Shown here in pieces: positions 1 to 4,805 of a DNA stretch of 5,290 nt. Source of the stretch: Bacillota bacterium (GTDB lineage Bacteria; Bacillota; DTU030); NCBI GenBank assembly GCA_012841005.1, contig DUVO01000276.1, positions 1 to 5,290 of the forward strand. Reading direction: 5' to 3'. The translations under genes were made by a program, and so were the position numbers. Position 1 is the stretch's first letter, and each line of letters begins with the position of its first letter. Below the pieces are notes generated by a model. That model was not told where the DNA came from and did not search any database. It saw nothing but the letters and a program-made list of their open reading frames with translations.

Positions 1-1891
1 GCTCCTCCGTCTCCCGGGCGAGCAGAATATCGGTAATCCGGCCCAGGTTGCCGTTAAATACCCCCTTGTCATAATTATTCTTGACGGCCATCACCTTATC
101 CCCGAGCCTGAAGGTGGTTTTACCCGCCTGGTACTCCTTCTTTCCGGGAGCAGGGGGGTTCAGTTCCTCCTGCAGGACCCGGTTCAGGTTTTCCACCCCC
201 AGGAGATAGTTATGCATGGGCGAGATGACCTGGACCTCTTCCAGGGGCAGGGTCTCGAGGGCCCGCCGGAGCAAGCGCCGGATCCCCACCAGGGCCATTT
301 CCGGCTCTTCCTGGGGCAAGAAAAAGAAATCGCCCTGCTCCCCTCCCGTTTCAATCATCTGCCCCTGATTGATCCGGTGGGCGTTGGTCACAATTTGGGA
401 AGCCCCGGCCTGGCGGAAGATGTGGGTCAGGCGAACGGTGGGAATGGTGCCGGCGGCAATGATATCCCGGAGGACATGTCCCGGCCCCACGCTGGGCAGT
501 TGATCCACGTCACCCACCAGGACCACCCGCATGCCTGCCGGCACCGCCTGGAAAAGATGACTGGCCAGGGGCAGATCAACCATGGAGAACTCATCGACCA
601 CCAGGAGATCCCCTTCCAGGGGTTTTTCTTCCCCCAGGCTGAACTCCCACCGGCCCTCCTCCCAGCGGAAGCCCAGGAGGCGGTGGATGGTTTTGGCCTC
701 CAGCCCCGTCAATTCGCTGAGGCGTTTCGCCGCCCGGCCCGTAGGAGCAGCCAGGAGGACCCGGGCCTTTGGGTCCAGGGCCAGCAGGGCCTGGATAATG
801 CCGCTGACGATGGTGGATTTTCCCGTTCCCGGACCCCCCGTAACCACCAGCAGGCCGTTCTGCAGTGCCTGGAAGAGGACTTGAATCTGCTGGGGCGCCA
901 GGGTCAGATCCAACCCCTTTTCCACCTCTTCCGCTGCCTCCCGCACCTTATTCTCATCAATCTCGTACCGGAAGCGGGCCAATCTGCTGAGCCGGTCGGC
1001 CAGGCTCCTTTCGGAACGAAAAAGGGCAGAGAGATATATCCCCCCATCCTCCCGGATGAATTCCCCGTCCCCCACTAAAGAATCCAAGGCCGTCGTCAAT
1101 TCGTCCTCCCCTATGGGTTCCTCTATGTCGGGGGTATTTAAGAGCTTCAAGGCAGCCTCCAGTAGTTTTTCTTCCGGCAGGTAGGTGTGTCCCTGCTGGT
1201 AGCACGCCTCGGTAAGGACATGCCTGAGGCCGGCCTGGAGGCGGAAGGGGTCATGGAGGAACATCCCCAGCTGCCTGGCAATCCGGTCTGCCGTGGCGAA
1301 CCCGACCCCAAAGATTTCCCCAGTCAAACGGTAAGGATTTTCCCGCACCACCTTAAGGGCTTCGTCCCCATAGTGGCGATATATCTTCAGGGCCAGGTTG
1401 GGGGTGATACCATGGGCCTGGAGAAACACCATGACCCGTTCCAGTTCCCGGTTGGCCTCCACAGCGGCCGTGATCTTGGCCGCCGTCTTTTCGCCAATGC
1501 CGGGAACTTCCTGGAGGCGTTCCGGTTGGCTGGCAATTATATCCAGGGTCTCCTCGCCAAAGTGATCCACAAGGCGGGAGGCCATTTTTTCTCCCACCCC
1601 GGGAATTAAGCCGCTACCCAGGTACGCCTTTATCCCTTCCCTGGTGGTCGGCAAAATTTCCTGGCAGTTTTGAGCCTTGAACTGCTGGCCATATTTGGGG
1701 TGGAGGGTCCACCGGCCGGAAAAGCTGTAGCGCTGTCCCGGCAGGAGCTGGGGAAAATAGCCGAGGACCGTTACCCGCCCTGTTTCCGTATCTACCCCGG
1801 CCACGGTATACAGGGTTTCCTCATTGCGAAAATAGATTTTCTGCACTTCCCCGGTCACTTCCGCCTCGAACAGTGTCCTCTGCTTCTCCAT
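1..1891 (-). CDS. recD2: RecD2 (YrrC)-family ATP-dependent 5'-3' DNA helicase, C-terminus cut by window edge
   Basis: Superfamily 1B DNA helicase of the RecD2/TraA type, acting in DNA repair and recombination in bacteria where RecD is not part of RecBCD. The 630 visible codons are open throughout. Residues 1-80 form the N-terminal domain. Helix-hairpin-helix motifs follow near 95-100 (IPGVG), 129-133 (VPGIG) and 194-198 (FGVGF), which is typical of RecD2. The helicase core has Walker A GGPGTGKST at 352-360 (K358), APTGRAA at 382-388, Walker B VVDEFSMVD at 431-439, GDVDQLPSVG at 460-469, IFRQ at 491-494 and the GDKVM...NNYDKGVFNG segment at 597-614. Family proteins run about 720-800 residues, so roughly 100 or more, including the last helicase motif, lie outside. 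The start is fixed: an in-frame stop lies seven codons upstream (1910-1912), no other start codon intervenes, and a GGGGAGGG ribosome site sits 9 bases before the ATG. The dehydrogenase gene lies 69 bases upstream on the same strand. Family assignment is secure. Confidence 0.96.
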   Translation of the reverse strand, partial: MEKQRTLFEAEVTGEVQKIYFRNEETLYTVAGVDTETGRVTVLGYFPQLLPGQRYSFSGRWTLHPKYGQQFKAQNCQEILPTTREGIKAYLGSGLIPGVGEKMASRLVDHFGEETLDIIASQPERLQEVPGIGEKTAAKITAAVEANRELERVMVFLQAHGITPNLALKIYRHYGDEALKVVRENPYRLTGEIFGVGFATADRIARQLGMFLHDPFRLQAGLRHVLTEACYQQGHTYLPEEKLLEAALKLLNTPDIEEPIGEDELTTALDSLVGDGEFIREDGGIYLSALFRSERSLADRLSRLARFRYEIDENKVREAAEEVEKGLDLTLAPQQIQVLFQALQNGLLVVTGGPGTGKSTIVSGIIQALLALDPKARVLLAAPTGRAAKRLSELTGLEAKTIHRLLGFRWEEGRWEFSLGEEKPLEGDLLVVDEFSMVDLPLASHLFQAVPAGMRVVLVGDVDQLPSVGPGHVLRDIIAAGTIPTVRLTHIFRQAGASQIVTNAHRINQGQMIETGGEQGDFFFLPQEEPEMALVGIRRLLRRALETLPLEEVQVISPMHNYLLGVENLNRVLQEELNPPAPGKKEYQAGKTTFRLGDKVMAVKNNYDKGVFNGNLGRITDILLARETEE

Positions 1892-1960
1892 GGCGGCAAA
1901 CCCTCCCCGTCATTTACATTCCCTTGATGATTTCCCCAGCCCCCGCCTTCTTTCCTTCTC

Positions 1961-2899
1961 CTAGTAGTAAAACTCGGGCTTTCCTTCCCGGACCAGGTTG
2001 CGGATATGGGCAGCCACCTGGCGGGCGGCACGCCCGTAGGCTTCTTCGGTCACACCGGCGATGTGGGGAGTGACCACAACATTTTCTAAGGTAAAAAGTT
2101 TGTCATTGGGGTCCGGTGGTTCCGTCCAAAAAACATCCAGCCCGGCCCCGGCAATAACCCCCGTGCGCAGGGCAGCCAGCAGATCCTCGCGGACAACCAG
2201 CCCTCCCCGGGCTACATTGACGAGAAAGGCAGACGGTTTCATCCTGGCCAGGGCGGCAGCGTCTATCAGGCCTTCCGTTTCGGGGGTCAGGGGAGCATGG
2301 AGGCTGACAAAGTCAGATTCGGCCAGCACTTTGTCCAAATCGGCCCGTGTCCCGATAAAATCGACCAGCGCCCGGTCGTCCTCCCCTGGGGTTCGCCTGA
2401 TAGCCAGAACCCGCATTCCCAGGCCCCGGGCCATGCGGGCCAATTCCCGGCCGCTGTTGCCAAAACCAATAATCCCCACGGTCTTACCGGATAATTCCCT
2501 GCCGACAGGAAAGCCAATCTGGCCCTCTCCCAGGGCTCCCTGGGCAACGGGCAGGCGGCGGGCCAGGGCCAGCATTAAAAAGAGGGCATGCTCGGCAACG
2601 GCAGCGGCATTTACCCCCGGGGTATTACTGACATAGATGCCCCGCCGGCGGGCTGCCTCCATATCCACCCCTTCCAGGCCCACGCCAAATTGAACAATCA
2701 GTTTGAGCCTGGGGGCAGCATCCATAACCTCGGCCGTGATGGAGGCCATGCCGGGGATGATCACATCTACATCGCCTACTTGTTCCAATATACTCCTTTC
2801 AGGATCAACGACCGATATGGCAAAATTGGGTTCAGGCAGTTGTGCCCGGATTTTTTCCCTGGCGACGGGAAAGCCATCATAGGCAAAGAAGATCTTCAT
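1961..2899 (-). CDS. D-isomer-specific 2-hydroxyacid dehydrogenase (glyoxylate/hydroxypyruvate reductase or phosphoglycerate dehydrogenase-like)
   Basis: A 312-residue cytosolic oxidoreductase that interconverts a 2-keto acid and a D-2-hydroxy acid with a nicotinamide cofactor. The split substrate domain (about 1-100 and 285-312) surrounds a Rossmann domain with GFGNSG at 145-150. The catalytic triad is complete: R231 (NVARGG), E260 (TEPP) and H279 (TPHIAG). No ACT or other C-terminal domain is present, so this is the short form and not a full-length regulated SerA. The end of the second beta strand reads AIRR (166-169), with no Asp/Glu to bind the NAD ribose hydroxyls. By family rules this suggests NADPH use (inference). 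The substrate cannot be told from sequence. The reading frame stays open upstream to an ATG at 3079, but the ATG at 2899 has an AGGGGGG ribosome site 6 bases away, and homology to the family begins there (MKIFFAYDG). It is transcribed away from the hyd operon. Confidence 0.93.
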   Translation of the reverse strand: MKIFFAYDGFPVAREKIRAQLPEPNFAISVVDPERSILEQVGDVDVIIPGMASITAEVMDAAPRLKLIVQFGVGLEGVDMEAARRRGIYVSNTPGVNAAAVAEHALFLMLALARRLPVAQGALGEGQIGFPVGRELSGKTVGIIGFGNSGRELARMARGLGMRVLAIRRTPGEDDRALVDFIGTRADLDKVLAESDFVSLHAPLTPETEGLIDAAALARMKPSAFLVNVARGGLVVREDLLAALRTGVIAGAGLDVFWTEPPDPNDKLFTLENVVVTPHIAGVTEEAYGRAARQVAAHIRNLVREGKPEFYY

Positions 2900-3078
2900 A
2901 GAATTCCCCCCTGCTACGAAATAAAATAGTTTAACAGTCTTTGCCATATTTGTATTATTATTATTTGCCAAGAAAGGGGAAAGTTCCTCTATTGCCATAG
3001 AATAACACTTCCGGCGGAGGGTATTTGCGGCAAGGGGCAATAGCAGTACCGGCAGCTCCCTGAAAACAGAGTGAAACA
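2900..3078. other. Divergent intergenic region, dehydrogenase side
   Basis: No gene is supported here. Read on the minus strand, the part nearest the dehydrogenase is AT-rich and holds its ribosome site (2906-2912). There is also a weak promoter-like pair, TTGGCA (2966-2971) and TATGGC (2943-2948), 17 bases apart, which I do not trust much. The 6-mer TTGCCA occurs three times at 2941, 2965 and 2992, and a TTGC-G-GCAA palindrome sits at 3025-3033. A short ATT run (four units, 2954-2965) lies between copies. An open frame continues upstream from the dehydrogenase through this region, but its translation is low-complexity (NNNN) and has no ribosome site. I read the region as upstream control DNA of the dehydrogenase. 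Confidence 0.5.
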
Positions 3079-3096
3079 TTGTTAACTACTTGACAA
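3079..3096. promoter_or_regulatory. Rex (redox-sensing repressor) operator candidate
   Basis: The 18-bp site TTGTTAA-CTAC-TTGACAA matches the clostridial Rex consensus TTGTTAANNNNTTAACAA at 13 of 14 defined positions; the only difference is G for A in the right half-site. Its right half contains the whole -35 hexamer of the hyd promoter, so a bound repressor would exclude RNA polymerase. Rex is known to bind DNA when NADH/NAD+ is low and to leave when NADH is high, and it controls fermentation and hydrogenase genes in many Clostridia. Placement upstream of H-cluster maturase genes therefore makes biological sense. That Rex itself binds here is inferred from the match. Confidence 0.75.
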
Positions 3097-3119
3097 AAGT
3101 ATTACAATTATGGCTTAAT
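3090..3119 (+). promoter_or_regulatory. Sigma-A-type promoter of the TM1266-hydE-hydF operon
   Basis: A perfect -35 box TTGACA (3090-3095) is followed, after an 18-base spacer, by CTTAAT (3114-3119), a 4 of 6 match to TATAAT. The -10 is preceded by TGG, giving an extended -10 (TGn) that compensates for the imperfect hexamer. Transcription should start near 3126. A weaker overlapping alternative is TTGTTA (3079-3084) with TACAAT (3103-3108), also 18 bases apart. The Rex-type operator overlaps both -35 elements. Confidence 0.72.
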
Positions 3120-3135
3120 GAAAGTAGACGGTGAA

Positions 3136-3161
3136 GGAAGCAATAACCAATGTTGCTTTCC
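3136..3161 (+). other. Leader hairpin 1
   Basis: In the RNA, 3136-3145 pairs with 3151-3161. GGAAGCAATA faces TGTTGCTTTCC, giving ten base pairs including one G-U, a single bulged U at 3159 and a five-base ACCAA loop. It lies at the 5' end of the leader, about 10 bases after the predicted transcription start, where a 5' stabilising stem or the first aptamer helix would be expected. Confidence 0.6.
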
Positions 3162-3187
3162 AAACTGTCGAAGGAAAAGAAGTAGTT

Positions 3188-3219
3188 CGGACCGGGCGAG
3201 AGAAGTCTTGCCTGATCCG
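3188..3219 (+). other. Leader hairpin 2, two-tier stem with internal loop
   Basis: An inner 8-bp helix (GGGCGAGA 3194-3201 with TCTTGCCT 3206-3213, two G-U pairs) closes a GAAG loop. It is separated by a CC/GA internal loop (3192-3193 and 3214-3215) from an outer 4-bp helix, CGGA 3188-3191 with TCCG 3216-3219. A helix-internal loop-helix arrangement upstream of an attenuator is what a ligand- or protein-binding domain looks like. The pairing is read directly from sequence; its role is inferred. Confidence 0.6.
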
Positions 3220-3264
3220 TTCGCAAATAAAAGAAGACCTAACAGAAAAGAGCAATCTGATCTG

Positions 3265-3312
3265 GAAGGAATTAGGATATAGCTTTGTTATGGTTAATCC
3301 TAACTTTCCTTC
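3265..3312 (+). promoter_or_regulatory. Antiterminator helix of the hyd leader
   Basis: GAAGGAATTAGGAT (3265-3278) pairs with ATCCTAA (3297-3303) and TTCCTTC (3306-3312). This makes 14 Watson-Crick pairs interrupted only by a 2-base CT bulge (3304-3305), around an 18-base loop (3279-3296). The 3' strand covers the full 5' arm and most of the tetraloop of the terminator, so forming this helix abolishes termination. Such complementarity is very unlikely by chance at this exact position. A competing partner for TTAGG is CCTAA at 3238-3242, which could free the terminator. Confidence 0.75.
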
Positions 3313-3331
3313 GGGAAAGTTTTTTATTTTT
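3302..3331 (+). terminator. Intrinsic terminator inside the hyd leader (attenuator)
   Basis: A perfect 8-bp stem, AACTTTCC (3302-3309) with GGAAAGTT (3314-3321), is closed by the very stable C(UUCG)G tetraloop and followed at once by TTTTATTTTT (3322-3331). This is a textbook rho-independent terminator. It lies between the promoter and the first gene and ends only 7 bases before the ribosome site. No gene ends here on the plus strand that it could serve, so it acts as an attenuator for the operon. Confidence 0.9.
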
Positions 3332-3337
3332 AATGAC

Positions 3338-3345
3338 GGAGGTGA
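3338..3345 (+). promoter_or_regulatory. Strong ribosome binding site of the TM1266-family gene
   Basis: GGAGGTGA lies 6 bases before the ATG at 3352. It is a near-perfect anti-16S match and fixes the start of the first operon gene. It falls just outside the terminator U-tract, so control of the leader is expected at transcription and not by hiding this site. Confidence 0.85.
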
Positions 3346-3351
3346 ACCTGT

Positions 3352-3600
3352 ATGGAAAAAAAGATTGCAGTAATTTCAGCCATCCTGGAAAACCCCATAG
3401 AATCGCAAGCTAAGTTTAACCAGACCATTGCAGAATACAAAGGTATTGTGAAAGGAAGAATGGGCATCCCCTTTGAAGAAGAAGGAGTATCTGTCATTGC
3501 TATTGTGGTATTCGCTCCCCTGGATGTTATCAACAGCCTTACGGGAAAGCTGGGAAATATCAAAGGAATTACTGTAAAAACATCAATATCAAGGAAATGA
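3352..3600 (+). CDS. TM1266-family putative iron-only hydrogenase system regulator
   Basis: An 82-residue small soluble protein that I recognise as the TM1266-type family, found beside [FeFe]-hydrogenase maturation genes and annotated as a putative regulator of that system. The family has a ferredoxin-like/ACT-like alpha-beta fold related to the NikR C-terminal domain. Here the beta-alpha-beta pattern is visible: IAVISAIL at the N-terminus, a helix around FNQTIAEYKGIV, GVSVIAIVVFAP in the middle and ITVKTSIS at the end. There is no helix-turn-helix or other nucleic-acid-binding domain, so how it would regulate is unknown. Family members may sense a ligand or contact a partner. It is the first gene after the attenuator and ends 6 bases before hydE, indicating translational coupling. 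Base composition is clearly AT-richer than hydE. Confidence 0.88.
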   Translation: MEKKIAVISAILENPIESQAKFNQTIAEYKGIVKGRMGIPFEEEGVSVIAIVVFAPLDVINSLTGKLGNIKGITVKTSISRK

Positions 3601-3606
3601 TTTAAT

Positions 3607-4677
3607 ATGGAAACTCTACTGAAAAAGCTCTTTCAGGCCAACTCTTTGACCGGCGATGACCTCCTGTATTTATTGAATAATGTTGATGCCGGAACAGAAC
3701 AGCTCCTCTTCGACCTTGCCCATAAGACCAGGATAAAAAATTTCGGAAAGAAGGTTTACCTGCGGGGGCTGCTGGAGTTTTCCAATTACTGCCGGCAAAA
3801 CTGCCTGTACTGCGGCTTGAGGAGGGACAACAGGAGGGTCAGCCGCTACCGGCTCTCCAGGGAAGAAATCTGGCGCCTGTGCCAGAGGAGTTATGAGCTG
3901 GGCTTTCGCACCTTTGTCCTGCAGAGCGGTGAGGACCCCTTTTACACCGACGACCTGCTGGCAGACATCATCGCCGGCCTGAAGGAGCGCTTCCCCGCTG
4001 CAGCGGTGACCCTCTCCCTGGGGGAAAAAAGCCGCCACTCCTACCAGAGGTATTTTGCCGCAGGGGCAGACCGCTATCTATTAAGACACGAAACAGCTGC
4101 CAGGCCCCTCTATGAGCGGCTGCACCCGGGAATGAGTTTGCAAAACAGGCAGAAATGCCTGCAGGAGCTCAAAGAGATCGGCTACCAGGTGGGGGCGGGG
4201 TTCATTGTCGGTCTGCCGGAGCAGGGGAATGAGGAACTGGTGGCAGACCTCCTCTATCTCAAAAACCTGCAGCCCCACATGGTGGGTATTGGCCCCCTTA
4301 TTGTCCATCCCGATACCCCCCTAAGGGATTGGCCCAACGGTTCGGGTAAAAAAACCCTCCTCTGCCTTGCCCTGACCCGTCTGCTGCTGCCGGAAGTGCT
4401 CCTGCCCGCCACCACGGCCCTCAATGTCCTCTCCCCCAACGGGCTGGAAAGGGGCCTCCAGGCGGGGGCCAATGTTGTGATGCTCAACATCGCTCCTGCT
4501 GCCATCAGAGTCAAGTATGAATTGTACAAAGGCAGGGTGCAGGATAATGTGGAGGGACCGGCTTTACTGGAGAAGATAAAGACGAGAATTATTCGCGCCG
4601 GGTTTTCCATCGACATGGGGCGGGGAGACCACCCGGGTTGGACAAGCAATAGGGAGAAGGAAAGCAGCACAGATTGA
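3607..4677 (+). CDS. hydE: [FeFe]-hydrogenase H-cluster maturation radical SAM enzyme HydE
   Basis: A 356-residue radical S-adenosylmethionine enzyme that helps make the 2Fe subcluster of the hydrogenase active site. It acts with HydG (Fe-CO/CN precursor) and HydF (scaffold), and HydE processes the HydG-derived iron-cysteine complex. The radical-SAM CxxxCxxC motif is C62-C66-C69 in YCRQNCLYCGL, followed by the HydE-typical LQSGEDPF at 105-112, and FIVGLPEQ at 199-206 and MLNIAPAAIRVKY at 292-304. Length is close to that of Thermotoga maritima HydE (about 348). No cysteine occurs after C253, so the optional C-terminal second cluster site of some HydE proteins is absent. The ribosome site (AAGGA, 3591-3595) lies inside the end of the preceding gene, 11 bases from the ATG, supporting coupled translation. 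The next gene is hydF, which excludes the related BioB and PylB as likely identities. Confidence 0.96.
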   Translation: METLLKKLFQANSLTGDDLLYLLNNVDAGTEQLLFDLAHKTRIKNFGKKVYLRGLLEFSNYCRQNCLYCGLRRDNRRVSRYRLSREEIWRLCQRSYELGFRTFVLQSGEDPFYTDDLLADIIAGLKERFPAAAVTLSLGEKSRHSYQRYFAAGADRYLLRHETAARPLYERLHPGMSLQNRQKCLQELKEIGYQVGAGFIVGLPEQGNEELVADLLYLKNLQPHMVGIGPLIVHPDTPLRDWPNGSGKKTLLCLALTRLLLPEVLLPATTALNVLSPNGLERGLQAGANVVMLNIAPAAIRVKYELYKGRVQDNVEGPALLEKIKTRIIRAGFSIDMGRGDHPGWTSNREKESSTD

Positions 4678-4805
4678 GCCTTTTTTGTACCGGCTGCAAG
4701 AAGGGAGAGAAATAAGGTAAAATTCTCCGTTTCCGGTTGTCGGGAACAGAAGCCCTGGCTTGAGCTGGGGAAAACACAGCCCAGGTAATAATGAGGTGAA
4801 AGCAA
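4678..4805 (+). other. 128-base hydE-hydF spacer with hairpins
   Basis: No gene is seen. The clearest structure is a 7-bp hairpin, GTTTCCG (4729-4735) with CGGGAAC (4741-4747), one G-U pair and a five-base loop. A weaker CTGGG/CCCAG stem lies further on, before the hydF ribosome site (GAGGTGA, 4793-4799). No poly-U tract follows either stem, so neither is a terminator. A lone TAAAAT (4718-4723) has no convincing -35 partner. The spacer may carry an RNA-processing or stability element, or mark a gene lost from between hydE and hydF. Confidence 0.4.

Larger units (their letters stand above)
3126..3351 (+). promoter_or_regulatory. Structured 5' leader with transcription attenuator (candidate new riboswitch-like element)
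   Basis: About 225 bases of untranslated leader separate the predicted start of transcription from the first gene. In order it contains hairpin 1 (3136-3161), hairpin 2 (3188-3219), a purine-rich linker, an antiterminator 5' strand (3265-3278), an intrinsic terminator (3302-3331) and a strong ribosome site (3338-3345). Antiterminator and terminator share bases and cannot coexist, so leader folding should decide whether the hyd genes are transcribed. I looked by eye for T-box, cobalamin, SAM, TPP, lysine, purine, c-di-GMP, fluoride, NiCo, Moco, THF and preQ1 signatures and saw none. The signal could be a small molecule, a protein, or translation of a short leader frame, though no credible leader peptide is visible. 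Confidence 0.72.

Noticed and set aside
212..1609. Long plus-strand open frames opposite the helicase gene
   Set aside because: They are antisense shadows of a GC-rich gene; the minus-strand frame carries all RecD2 motifs without interruption.
2061..2636. 191-codon plus-strand open frame opposite the dehydrogenase
   Set aside because: It is an antisense shadow, Arg/Ser/Pro-rich and of no recognisable family; the minus strand encodes a complete enzyme.
2900..3079. N-terminal extension of the dehydrogenase to the ATG at 3079
   Set aside because: The extension is low-complexity and unlike the family, while the ATG at 2899 has a strong ribosome site and begins the family homology.
3257..3265. 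CTGATCTGG, identical to part of the TPP riboswitch core
   Set aside because: The rest of the TPP consensus (CTGAGA, ACCC, the TAAT-CCAGCG segment) is missing, so the short match is coincidental.
3118..3282. ATG frame at the start of the leader encoding a Cys/Arg-rich peptide of about 54 residues
   Set aside because: Its ATG overlaps the -10 box, so it would lie upstream of the predicted transcript start, and there is no ribosome site.
3131..3373. Open frame starting with GTG in the hyd leader, 80 codons, overlapping the TM1266-family start
   Set aside because: It has no ribosome site, runs straight through the terminator hairpin and the strong ribosome site of the real gene, and its product resembles no family I know.
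4718..4723. TAAAAT as a -10 box of a separate hydF promoter
   Set aside because: No acceptable -35 element lies 16-18 bases upstream, so an internal promoter is not supported.
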